Assembly (NCBI GenBank): GCA_030041255.1
Contig: JASHOF010000098.1
Span: forward strand, 1-59,200
Length of the DNA: 59,200 nt
Direction: 5' to 3'
DNA from: Acetobacteraceae bacterium
GTDB taxonomy: Bacteria > Pseudomonadota > Alphaproteobacteria > Acetobacterales > Acetobacteraceae
Shown here one piece after another: positions 1-7,735 of the stretch. The translations under genes and the position numbers were made by a program. The notes below the pieces were generated by a model. It made no database searches. It had not been told where the DNA came from and saw nothing but the letters and a program-made list of their open reading frames with translations. The stretch's first letter is position 1. Each line of letters starts with the position of its first letter.

Positions 1-431
1 CGATCGGTCTGCTGGTGGCCGCGATTGTCCACCCGGCCGATGTGCAGGACCGTGATGGCGCACCACTGCTGCTGCGAGCCCTACGCCGTGCGTTCCCCTG
101 GCTGCGCCACGTCTTTGCCGACAGTGCCTATGCTGGCGGCAAGCTGCAGGGTGCGCTGGCGAAACTTGGCGAGTGGACCATCGAGATCATCAAGCGGCCG
201 GATGCGGCAAGCGGCTTCGTCGTGCTGCCCCGGCGCTGGGTGGTCGAACGCACGCTCGCCTGGCTCAATCGCAACCGCCGACTCGCCAAGGACTTCGAGG
301 CAACCATCGAGAGCGCCACCACCTGGCTCTACGTCGCCAGTGTGAAGCTGATGTCCCGCCGCCTCGCTGCCTGATAATGGCTCAGCGAAATCAAAGCCTT
401 AGACGTTCACTTGCCGATTCGAGTCAGGCTC
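1..431 (+). mobile_element. right end of an IS5-family insertion sequence
   Basis: After the transposase stop the sequence ATTCGAGTCAGGCTC ends at 431. Read on the other strand it begins GAGCCTGACTCGA, resembling the GAGTCTGA/GAGCCTGA ends of IS427/IS1031-type elements. TGA follows, compatible with a TNA target duplication. The left end lies outside the window, so the boundary is inferred from one end only. Confidence 0.6.
3..374 (+). CDS. IS5-family transposase, C-terminal part (cut by window edge)
   Basis: The reading frame is open from the left edge and ends in TGA, so only about 123 C-terminal residues are visible. They match the end of the DDE transposases of the IS5 family (IS427/IS1031 type). 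FADSAYAGGKL carries the second catalytic Asp region. The later RRWVVERTLAWLNRNRRL block is the classic C-terminal signature and carries the catalytic Glu. The protein would cut and join the ends of its own element. A terminal-repeat-like sequence follows about 45 bases after the stop, as expected for the right end of such an element. Whether the whole transposase is intact or split into two frames cannot be seen here. Confidence 0.93.
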   Translation: MGLLVAAIVHPADVQDRDGAPLLLRALRRAFPWLRHVFADSAYAGGKLQGALAKLGEWTIEIIKRPDAASGFVVLPRRWVVERTLAWLNRNRRLAKDFEATIESATTWLYVASVKLMSRRLAA

Positions 432-799
432 TGAGAGGCACGCGGCGGTTGCCGCAGCGGTGGCCGCGCGCGCCTGCCGGCGAGCTGGCTGCATCAGGGG
501 CTGCGTCCGTTGCGTGGGAGCAATGAGCAAGCGCTTTCGTCGTGTTCATCGAAAGCCTGGGGTTGGATCGGGACTCGCGGTTTCGGCCCATGCGCGTTGT
601 CCGAGCGGTTTGGTCAGCACCTTCAGAGCCAATATTCCCGCGGGCGCTCCGCTCTGCCAGAGTCGGGTGGAATACGAGGCTTCCTCGGGTCGGGCTGCGT
701 CGCAGCCGTCTCGAAAATCAAGATTTTTGCGACAGACGCTGAAGCGTCCAGTGCCATATGCGGCAAGGTGGGTGGCTGTGACAGAAGGCGAAGGCGCTC
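432..799. other. intergenic, no recognisable gene
   Basis: These 368 bases lie between the IS end and the next gene. Several overlapping open frames exist, but none encodes anything I recognise and none has a convincing ribosome site. They may be debris of the insertion target. The last 25 bases contain a weak GAAGG motif ahead of the ATG at 800. Confidence 0.5.
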
Positions 800-1552
800 A
801 TGGAAGCTGAACTAGTAGTCGCCCTCATTGCGGGTGCGGTTGCCTTGGCTTCTGCTGGAGGAACAGTCTGGAGTTCGGTAAGAAATGCCGAGCACACTGA
901 CGCAAATGCGAAAGCCATTGAGTTACTAAAGATCGATAACGAACGCCTTAAGGCCGCATATCAGAAGCAAAAGGAAATATCCAAATTCAGTGAACCGCTC
1001 GCTAGGTCCGCTTACGATTTGCAGAGCCGCCTATATAATATATTAAAGCAAAATCTGGTCGATGCTCATCTGGTTCATGGTGATGATCGGGGAAGGTCCT
1101 ACGTTATTAACAATACGGTATTCCTGGTCGGACAATATCTGTGCTGGACTGAGATCGTTCGGAGGGAGATCCAGTTTATTGACCTAGGGGAAAGCACTAA
1201 GACGCGTAAACTATTGCACCTTCAGGACACTATCACTGGCCTGTGGCGGACCGACCAACAGGGCCCCATATTCCGCATTTTTGCGGGTGAACAAAGGGCG
1301 ATTGGAGAGACTCTTATTCAGACCGGTGCGCAGGGATCAGAGTGCATGGGCTACGGCGCGTTCCTGAGGACGTTCAATAATGGCACCAGCCCACTGATTG
1401 ATGCACTTAGGGAGGACGTGATGTCATTGGACAATGGCCTTAGCCAAGCTTCCGAACGGCTAACCAATCTTCAGCGCGCACTAATAGACCTGCTGGAGAT
1501 GCTCGATCCAGAATATCTCAGATTTCCCGAGGGTAGGCGGTCCAAAGTATAG
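800..1552 (+). CDS. hypothetical single-pass membrane protein of lower GC
   Basis: I do not recognise this 250-residue protein. Residues 4-25 (LVVALIAGAVALASAGGTVW) form one N-terminal membrane segment. A charged helical stretch follows (about 35-65, LLKIDNERLKAAYQKQKEI, coiled-coil-like), then a soluble domain with many aromatic and acidic residues. It is likely anchored in the inner membrane with the bulk in the cytoplasm. Base composition is clearly more AT-rich than the rest of the window (for example around 1030-1050), and it sits just beyond an insertion-sequence end, so recent transfer is likely. Similar membrane-anchored orphan proteins are common in accessory regions, but no function can be assigned. 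A weak GAAGG precedes the ATG. Confidence 0.8.
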   Translation: MEAELVVALIAGAVALASAGGTVWSSVRNAEHTDANAKAIELLKIDNERLKAAYQKQKEISKFSEPLARSAYDLQSRLYNILKQNLVDAHLVHGDDRGRSYVINNTVFLVGQYLCWTEIVRREIQFIDLGESTKTRKLLHLQDTITGLWRTDQQGPIFRIFAGEQRAIGETLIQTGAQGSECMGYGAFLRTFNNGTSPLIDALREDVMSLDNGLSQASERLTNLQRALIDLLEMLDPEYLRFPEGRRSKV

Positions 1553-1660
1553 CCGGTCGAAGGCGTGGGCTAAGTTGTTCGGAATAACGAGGATCACCCG
1601 GACCAGATGGATTTGACGGGCGATGAAGGGACAGCGGTCAAACTATTTTCACCTCGTTAA

Positions 1661-1688
1661 CATGTGGCCGATGTCATGTGGCCGATGT
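1661..1688. repeat. perfect 14-base tandem repeat
   Basis: CATGTGGCCGATGT occurs twice head to tail (1661-1674 and 1675-1688). It lies in non-coding DNA and could be a slippage duplication or a pair of protein-binding half sites; no function is evident. Confidence 0.85.
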
Positions 1689-1816
1689 GATGATCACCCG
1701 ACCTAAACACGTGCATTCATTCTACGAGAATCTGCCGAAGAGCACCTTCCCGTCTGAACTCACACTTTTTAGGCTCTGGGCTTAGCATTCTTCTTTCGTA
1801 GCAAGAGGGTAGCGAC

Positions 1817-1984
1817 ATGGCGGATGAACGTAATATTGCGATTGGGGTTCTGCGAATCGCAGCCGCACATGGCGGTCTGGTTGCGCCTAGTGTCCGGTCG
1901 GAACTGGGGGTCGCTCCACATGCCCCAACAGGGCCGCTGGTGCTTCGGCAAGACGCCGATGCAGAGCTTCCTCTCGCGAAGTAG
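1817..1984 (+). CDS. possible small protein (55 aa)
   Basis: ATG at 1817 is preceded by AGAGGG at about the right distance (1805-1810) and opens a 55-codon frame ending in TAG. The product (MADERNIAIGVLRIAAAHGG... ending DAELPLAK) is balanced in composition, unlike the Arg/Pro-rich spurious frames nearby. Its first 30 residues could form a small helix-turn-helix-like fold. I do not recognise it. It could be a genuine small gene, or the broken start of a longer gene damaged in this accessory region. Confidence 0.3.
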   Translation: MADERNIAIGVLRIAAAHGGLVAPSVRSELGVAPHAPTGPLVLRQDADAELPLAK

Positions 1985-2027
1985 AAACTCGTGGCCGCCC
2001 GATCACGACCGACACGGAAAGGGGCGT

Positions 2028-2540
2028 TCACAGGCGCCGCACGCCCGGCAGCGATGGATCGATGAGTGCAAAGTTCACGGGGCCAACGCCGCAGATGGCG
2101 ATAACGGCAGGTTTGTCATGGCCACGAGGGACGCCGTCATAATGCGGCGTTCCGGCAACCCGGTGGACGAAACTGCCGGCGGGCACGGGAACGCAGGCGC
2201 CCGGATCGAAATCGGCTCCACTGTTGCACCACCATGTTCCAGACACAACGACACAGAAGCGATCGGTGGTATAGTGGTGTGGCGCACTCATGAAGCCCGG
2301 CCACCAGCGGACGAGCTGGTAATAGAGACCTGGACGATTTGGATCGCCGGCAAGCAGGCAGTTGTCGACGCTCGGCTCGGAGAAAGCGTGGTTCGACTTC
2401 CATTGCATCTGCTCCGGCAGACGAATGATCGTCTGCTCGGGATTGAGAGGAGTTGCCGAGGCGGTTGCCGCAAGCGTGACCGGCAGCGCCGAGACGAGCG
2501 CTGTCAGCAAGATCTCGCGCCGGAGCGAAGACTGAGTCAT
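2028..2540 (-). CDS. exported cupin-domain protein
   Basis: A 170-residue protein with a Sec-type signal (RREILLTALVSALPVTLAA, cleavage likely after ATASA near residue 30). The mature part carries a cupin-like metal site: SAPHHYTTDRFCVVVSGTWW (about 85-105) supplies His residues and the G(X)5 turn, and VPAGSFVHRVAGTPHYDG (about 120-138) supplies the second motif with two His. Such periplasmic cupins bind a metal and a small ligand, but the substrate cannot be read from sequence. AAGGAGAGG lies upstream of the ATG, a strong ribosome site that supports this start. The gene stands alone on its strand. Confidence 0.8.
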   Translation of the reverse strand: MTQSSLRREILLTALVSALPVTLAATASATPLNPEQTIIRLPEQMQWKSNHAFSEPSVDNCLLAGDPNRPGLYYQLVRWWPGFMSAPHHYTTDRFCVVVSGTWWCNSGADFDPGACVPVPAGSFVHRVAGTPHYDGVPRGHDKPAVIAICGVGPVNFALIDPSLPGVRRL

Positions 2541-2915
2541 GGAGACCTCTCCTTTTCGACCAACTCTATGTACCCGTCAGAGGCAATGTCCCCCCCGCCC
2601 CCGATCCGGCCGATCTTGTCGATGATACCGGATTTTATCGAGAGTGTCGGCATCGGTTGCCGCGGCCGCCACTCATCGAAGTGGTGGACGGACATGTGCA
2701 CGCGGCCGCATCTGCCGCCGGTCATCTGCGCAAACGGCCGCCCAGGCCGGCAACTCGGCAATTCACCCCTACTCCTCACCGGGCTCCCGGCCCGAAGGGA
2801 GAGGGGAATTCTGCCGGCCGCTCTGGTCTCTGCCAGGAATCCCGGAAGGCCCTTTCCCGATTCCGCCCGGGCCTGTTCGGGTCTAGGATGAGCCGCCTTT
2901 GCTGCGGAGGGAGCG
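2541..2915. other. divergent intergenic region
   Basis: 375 bases between the cupin gene (minus) and the sensor operon (plus), so it should hold both promoters. No clear -35/-10 pair stands out. A short GC-rich inverted repeat (CCGGGCTCCCGGCCCG near 2780-2795) is present. GGAGGGAG just before 2916 is the ribosome site of the sensor gene. Confidence 0.4.
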
Positions 2916-5237
2916 ATGCAGACAGAGGAGGTCGTGGATTCCCGTCCAGCTCGTTCGGATAGCGAACCAAAGAGGCTCTGGCTGCGCGTCGGCGTGCCGA
3001 CCGGCGGCGTGGCGCTGGTCATCGCCGCCATCCTTGCGATCACGCTTTACACCGATCGTGTCAATCGCGCCGGGGTCCTGGCCCTCTCGAACAACCTTCT
3101 CGCCGGGCTGCAGGCACGCATCGCCCGGCAGGTGAGCGGCTATCTCGATCCGGCCACGCGGGCGGCACTGCTGACGCGGGACATGGTCACGCGGAATGCG
3201 ATCGCCGATCCGCGCACCGCCTTGCAGGCGTTCGCAGCCAGCGCATTGCGGGAGATTCCGCAGATCGACGCGATGTACGTCGCGGATCCGGCTGGCAACT
3301 TCATGATGGTCCGGCGCGGTCCCGCCGGCGGGACCGCAACGAAGATGATCCGCAATGAGCCCGGACCGCGCGAGGTGAGCTGGGTCTATCGCGATCGAGC
3401 CGGGCAGGTCACGCGGATCGAGCAGACCCCGAAGGACGATTACGACCCGCGCACGCGCGGCTGGTACCAGGGCGCGCTCAAGACGGGCGACGTATTCTGG
3501 AGCGACGTCTATGTCTTCTTCACCGACCGGGCGCCGGGCGTGACGGCGGCGATCCGCTTCGACGACCCGACACGCGGGGAAAGAGTGTTCGGCGTCGATA
3601 TCACGTTGAAGGCGCTTTCCGCCTTCCTCGCCTCGCTCCATGTCGGCCGCGGCGGCCGCGTGGTGATCATCGATGACACCGGCCGCGTGATCGCCGCCCC
3701 GGATCCGGACCAGCTCGTGCGCGGCGAGGGGGCTGCGCTCGCGGCGGCGCGGGTCGATGAACTCGGCGATGCGGTGTTGACCGGCGCTTATGACCGGTTC
3801 CGCGTCGAAGGCTATGGGCGAAGGGTGATCACGGTGAAGGGCGAGCCAATCGTTTCGATCGCCGCCCGACTACCCGCGGCGGGACGCAAATGGTCGCTCC
3901 TGATCATGGTGCCGGAAAAGGACTTCATCGGGTTCGTCGCCGCCAACAGCCGGCGCGCGCTGGCGCTGTCGCTGGTCGTCGTGGCGCTGACGGCGCTGCT
4001 CGCGGCGTTCCTGGTCCGCCAGGGCCTGCGCGCCGACCGGACGGCGCGGCTGCTGCTCGATCGCGGGCGGGCGGTAGAACGGCAGGGCGCGGCTTTCGCC
4101 GGGCTTGCCCGGCAGACGGACCTCCTCGATCCGACGCGGGAAGAACCGCTCAGAGCAGTGACCGAGACGCTGGCCGAACTGGCGGCGGCACGCCGCGCCA
4201 GTATCTGGCGGGTCAGCGAAGGGGCGCGCAAGCTCGGCTGCGAGGACGCCTATGAGCGCGAGAGCGCGGGTCATGTCAGCGGGCTCGAGCTTGCGCGCTC
4301 GGAACTGCCGCAGTTCTTCGCCGCCCTCGCCGCCGGTGAGGAGATCGAGAGCGCCGATGCGGCCAATGACCGGCGGCTGGCGGAACTGCATCGCGTCCTG
4401 ATGCACGGGTTCGGGAGCCGGGCGCTCACCGTCGTTCCCGTCATGGCGAAGGAGAGAATCGCCGGCGCGATCATGCTCGAGGATGCGGCGGGACTTTCCG
4501 AGGTGCGCGACATCCTTCCGGCCATCGCCAGCATCCTGGCGATCCGCATGCAGAGCAGCGAGGAAAGAGAGGATCGGCGCGTCGTCGAGGCGGTTGCCGA
4601 ACGGCCGGGTGCGCAACCGATCGAGGCCGGCGAACGCAGCTTCGAGGCCGAACTGACCCTGCGCGGCCTGGAGGGGAGGATGATCGGCGCGGACGTGTTT
4701 CCGGCAGTCGCGGCGATGGCGGTGAAGTTCGGCGACCCGGCGGCGATTGCGGCGCGGCCGGGCAACGATGCTTCCATCGTGGCCGACCGGATTGCCGAGG
4801 CGATGCAGGCCATCGCGGCCAGCCACGACATCCCTTATATGAAGCTCGTCGGCCACGAGGTGGTGGCGGCGGCAGGGTTCACCGCCAACGACGACGGCGC
4901 GGTGGTGCGCATTGCCGATGCTGCGCTGGCCATCCGCGAGAAGTGCCTGGAGGCGTTCGAAGAGGCCGGGCAGCCGCCGACATTTCACATCGGGATCGAT
5001 TTCGGCATTGCGATCGGCAGCGAGGTCGGCCGCCAGCCGCGGCTGTTCAACCTGTGGGGCGAAGCGGTGCGCACCGCGGATGCCATGGCGAGCACGGCGG
5101 CCGGCGCCGGCTCGATCCAGGTGAGCGAGGCGGCCTACCAGCGCCTTCGGCGGCAGTTCCTGTTCCGTCCGCGCGGCAGCTTCTACCTGCCGCAAGTCGG
5201 CGCGGCACGGACTTTCGTGCTGGCAAGCCGGTCATGA
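2916..5237 (+). CDS. membrane sensor: Cache, GAF and degenerate class III cyclase domain
   Basis: 773 residues. Membrane segment 1 is at about 25-46. A periplasmic double-Cache-type sensor (about 55-340) contains YDPRTRGWYQGA and a VVIIDDTGRVIA repeat. Membrane segment 2 is at about 347-367, a GAF domain at 400-545, and a class III nucleotide cyclase fold at 590-770. Normally such a protein turns ligand binding outside into cAMP/cGMP inside. Here the first metal Asp is present (FGD, D607) and so is the substrate Lys (K643). The second metal Asp is His (GH at 646-647), the transition-state Asn is Arg (719), and the Arg four residues on is Ala (723). It is therefore probably a non-catalytic pseudocyclase. 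GGAGGGAGCG precedes the ATG. The stop overlaps the next ATG, so the gene is translationally coupled to an MCE-type transporter. Confidence 0.88.
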   Translation: MQTEEVVDSRPARSDSEPKRLWLRVGVPTGGVALVIAAILAITLYTDRVNRAGVLALSNNLLAGLQARIARQVSGYLDPATRAALLTRDMVTRNAIADPRTALQAFAASALREIPQIDAMYVADPAGNFMMVRRGPAGGTATKMIRNEPGPREVSWVYRDRAGQVTRIEQTPKDDYDPRTRGWYQGALKTGDVFWSDVYVFFTDRAPGVTAAIRFDDPTRGERVFGVDITLKALSAFLASLHVGRGGRVVIIDDTGRVIAAPDPDQLVRGEGAALAAARVDELGDAVLTGAYDRFRVEGYGRRVITVKGEPIVSIAARLPAAGRKWSLLIMVPEKDFIGFVAANSRRALALSLVVVALTALLAAFLVRQGLRADRTARLLLDRGRAVERQGAAFAGLARQTDLLDPTREEPLRAVTETLAELAAARRASIWRVSEGARKLGCEDAYERESAGHVSGLELARSELPQFFAALAAGEEIESADAANDRRLAELHRVLMHGFGSRALTVVPVMAKERIAGAIMLEDAAGLSEVRDILPAIASILAIRMQSSEEREDRRVVEAVAERPGAQPIEAGERSFEAELTLRGLEGRMIGADVFPAVAAMAVKFGDPAAIAARPGNDASIVADRIAEAMQAIAASHDIPYMKLVGHEVVAAAGFTANDDGAVVRIADAALAIREKCLEAFEEAGQPPTFHIGIDFGIAIGSEVGRQPRLFNLWGEAVRTADAMASTAAGAGSIQVSEAAYQRLRRQFLFRPRGSFYLPQVGAARTFVLASRS

Positions 5238-6052
5238 GCGAAGCAAGCGTGCCACCGGCCCCGGCGTGGTCCGGCGCGGTGCTGGCGGCGATCGGGCGGC
5301 TGGTGCGGCGGCGGGCGGAATTCCTGCTGATGCTGGCGGCGCTGGGCTGGGGCGTGCTGAGCGAAGCGGCGCGCCCGGCTTCATGGCGTCGCACCGTGCG
5401 CGCGGAGTTCCGCCGCACGCTCGTGCAGGCGGCCGGCGGCGGCCTCACCACGACCGTGGTCACGGCCGTGCTGACCGGGCTCGCGATGGTGGCCGAGACG
5501 CTTTACTGGCTCGGGGTTGCCGGCCAGGGGCAGCTTGCCGCGCCGATCCTCGTTACCCTGCTCGTGCGCGAGATCACGCCGTTGCTGATCGGGCTGATCC
5601 TGCTCGGTCGCAGCGGTACGGTCGTGGTCGAGGAGGTGGGCGGGCTCAGGCTCGGCGGGCAGATGCGGGCGCTGGCGGCGCTCGGGATCGACCCCTTCCT
5701 TCTGCTCGTGCTGCCGCGCGCGCTGGCGCTGGCGGTGGCAAGCTTCACGCTTGGGGTCGTGTTCGCGCTGACCGCCCTCGTTGTCGGCTTCGTCGCGGGC
5801 AGCGCGCTCGGTGCCGTGGCAGGATCCGTCTGGAGTTTTCTCGACCAGGTGCTGGCGGCGATGCGGGCGGCGGATTTCGCCCTCTTTCCTGCCAAGCTGG
5901 TGGTGATCGGGCTGCTTGTCGCGCTCACCGCCTGCCTCACCGGAATGCGGGCCGGTGCAGGGGAGGACATGGCGAGGCTGCTGCCGCGCGGCTTCGTGCG
6001 CGGCCTGGTGGCGATCATGACCGCGAGCCTCGTTCTCAGCCTGGCGGCGTGA
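5234..6052 (+). CDS. MlaE-family ABC permease
   Basis: 272 residues starting at the ATG that overlaps the sensor stop (ATGA). The family forms the inner-membrane channel of MCE/Mla lipid transporters. The core from about residue 60 holds five to six hydrophobic segments. The coupling region (GRSGTVVVEEVGGLRLGGQM then RALAALGIDPF and LVLPRALA, about 125-170) aligns with the MlaE segment ELGTM-TEQIDALEVM-DPxxYLVVPR. The usual TEQ is GGQ here. The N-terminal 60 residues form an amphipathic Arg-rich stretch. Partners are the ATPase homologue and MCE protein immediately downstream. The substrate is probably a lipid or other hydrophobic compound, inferred from family only. Confidence 0.87.
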   Translation: MSEASVPPAPAWSGAVLAAIGRLVRRRAEFLLMLAALGWGVLSEAARPASWRRTVRAEFRRTLVQAAGGGLTTTVVTAVLTGLAMVAETLYWLGVAGQGQLAAPILVTLLVREITPLLIGLILLGRSGTVVVEEVGGLRLGGQMRALAALGIDPFLLLVLPRALALAVASFTLGVVFALTALVVGFVAGSALGAVAGSVWSFLDQVLAAMRAADFALFPAKLVVIGLLVALTACLTGMRAGAGEDMARLLPRGFVRGLVAIMTASLVLSLAA

Positions 6053-6056
6053 CGCG

Positions 6057-6755
6057 ATGGCGGGTGGTGCGGCCATTCTGCAACTCCGCTCGGCGCAACC
6101 GGCGAGCGGGGAGTGTGATTTGCCGCCGTTGCCGTTCGAGCTGGAACTGGCGGCGGGCGATCTCGCCCTCATCGAGGTGCGGAGTCCGGCCTGGGCCACG
6201 GAGTTCGCCGATCTTTGCAGCGGCCTGATACCGCTCAGGCAGGGCAGTGTGAGCTTTCTCGGACGGGATTGGGCAGCGATACCGGACACGCTGGCGGCGG
6301 CGCTGCGCGGGCGCATCGGCCGGGTGCACGGAAGCGGGGCCTGGATCGGATTTGCCGGCACCGACCTCAACATTCTGCTGCCGCAGCTTCACCACACGCG
6401 CCGGCCGGCGGCCGCCTTGCGCGATGCGGCGGCGGAGCTCGCCCGCGGATTCGGGCTGCCCGGCCTGCCGCTGACACGGCCCAGGGCGCTGTCAGCCTCT
6501 GACCTTGCGCGCGCCGCGCTGGTGCGTGCATTCCTGGGCGAGCCCCACCTTCTGTTGCTGGAGCATCCGACCAAAGGGCAGTTCGCGGATCTCGTCGCGC
6601 CTTTGCTCAATGCACTGGCAGCGGTGCGCGACCGCGGTGCCGCGGCGATCTGGCTGACGGGCAGCGACCTGATCTGGAACGACCGTTCGTTTCCGGCGAC
6701 CGTGCGGCTCCGCCTGACGGAGCGCGGCCTGCTCAGGCTGCGCATGGCGGCATGA
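6057..6755 (+). CDS. ABC ATPase homologue with degraded nucleotide-binding motifs (MlaF position)
   Basis: 232 residues, in the position of the MlaF ATPase of MCE transporters and with its overall layout. The strand-loop that should be GxxGxGKST reads VRSPAWATE (41-49) with no Lys. The LSGGQ signature reads LSASD (145-149). Walker B reads LLLLEHPTKG (165-174), with Glu for the magnesium Asp and His for the catalytic Glu. All three ATP-handling motifs are thus lost, while the framework around them (FLGEPHLLLL, two predicted lobes) is kept and the frame is intact. This indicates selection for a non-catalytic role. It lies 4 bases after the permease gene and overlaps the MCE gene by ATGA. The complex may borrow another ATPase or act without ATP hydrolysis. 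Confidence 0.8.
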   Translation: MAGGAAILQLRSAQPASGECDLPPLPFELELAAGDLALIEVRSPAWATEFADLCSGLIPLRQGSVSFLGRDWAAIPDTLAAALRGRIGRVHGSGAWIGFAGTDLNILLPQLHHTRRPAAALRDAAAELARGFGLPGLPLTRPRALSASDLARAALVRAFLGEPHLLLLEHPTKGQFADLVAPLLNALAAVRDRGAAAIWLTGSDLIWNDRSFPATVRLRLTERGLLRLRMAA

Positions 6756-7735
6756 TCCGGCTGCGCCACACGGAGGAGTGGGTCGGGCTGCTGGTGATTG
6801 CCGCGGTGGTGCTGTTCTTCGGCGCGGTGCTGGAGGCGGGCGTGCTGCGCGACTGGTTCCGGCCAGCGGCGCAACTGCGCATCCTGCTGCCGGATTCCGG
6901 CGTCGGGGGACTTGTCGTCGGCGCGGATGTGCAGGTGCTCGGCACGCACGCTGGCACGGTGCGACGCGTGGTGCTCAATCCGGGCCAACCGATCTATGCC
7001 GAAGCCGACATCGACCGGCAGGCCGAGCCGTTCATCCGGCGCGACAGCCAGGCCGTGATACGCCGTACTTTTGGTGTCGCGGGGGCGGCGTACCTGGATA
7101 TCTCCCGCGGCACGGGGAAGGCGCTGGACTGGCAGTACGCGGTCATCCGCGCGAAGGTCGAAACCGGCCCCACCGACACGCTGACGGCGATCCTGAACGA
7201 GGTGACGGAGAAGGTATTTCCGGTGCTGGACGACGCGAAGCGCACGATGGACGCCCTGGCCAGCCTCACGGTGGGAATGAACGAGGGCCGGGGGACGATC
7301 GGCCGGCTTCTGACCGACGATACGCTGGCGACCAGGGCGGAGCAGGATGTTGCGGATCTCGGTGCGGCGGTCGCGGAACTGCACGAGGCTGCCGGAAAAC
7401 TCAACGATGCTGCAGGAAATATCGACACGCTCGCGAAGAGCGCCGCCTCCGGCCAGGAGAGTGTGCCGGAACTGATCAGCCGGGCGAACGCGCTGCTTGC
7501 CAACCTGCAATCGGCGACCCGAGAGCTGGCGCTGGCGGCGCCGCAACTGCCGGCGATTACGCGCGATCTCTCGGGCGCTGCCGCCAACCTGCCGGCGCTG
7601 CTGACGCAGACGCAGGCGACAGCGGCAGACCTGCAGCGCCTGGTGACCCAGCTTCGGGGACTGTGGCTGCTGGGCGGCGGCGGGCGCCCGCTGCCGGAGC
7701 CGAGACGCCTGCCGGCCAGCCAGATTCAGCCGTGA
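6752..7735 (+). CDS. MCE/MlaD-family substrate-binding protein
   Basis: 327 residues. One N-terminal membrane anchor (about 11-31, VGLLVIAAVVLFFGAVLEAG) is followed by an MCE domain (about 38-118: RILLPDSGVGGLVVGADVQV, LGTHAGTVRRVVL, IRRTFGVAGAAYLDIS). A long helical, Ala-rich tail (about 150-300) is typical of MCE proteins that form hexameric rings or tubes across the periplasm. It would capture or pass the lipid handled by the MlaE-like permease encoded two genes upstream. Its ATG overlaps the ATPase-homologue stop, and its own stop overlaps the next start (GTGA), so the operon is tightly coupled. Confidence 0.88.
   Translation: MIRLRHTEEWVGLLVIAAVVLFFGAVLEAGVLRDWFRPAAQLRILLPDSGVGGLVVGADVQVLGTHAGTVRRVVLNPGQPIYAEADIDRQAEPFIRRDSQAVIRRTFGVAGAAYLDISRGTGKALDWQYAVIRAKVETGPTDTLTAILNEVTEKVFPVLDDAKRTMDALASLTVGMNEGRGTIGRLLTDDTLATRAEQDVADLGAAVAELHEAAGKLNDAAGNIDTLAKSAASGQESVPELISRANALLANLQSATRELALAAPQLPAITRDLSGAAANLPALLTQTQATAADLQRLVTQLRGLWLLGGGGRPLPEPRRLPASQIQP

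Larger units (their letters stand above)
1553..2027. other. intergenic region with a tandem repeat and a small possible reading frame
   Basis: A 475-base stretch between the low-GC orphan gene and the cupin gene. Apart from the 14-base tandem repeat and the 55-codon frame listed separately, I see no gene or terminator. Longer minus-strand frames across 1717-2031 are rich in Arg, Ser and Pro without recognisable motifs and look non-coding. Confidence 0.4.

Noticed and set aside
5266-6228. Arg/Gly-rich alternative frames over the MCE operon
   Set aside because: They overlap membrane and MCE proteins with clear family features and show the composition typical of shifted frames in GC-rich genes.
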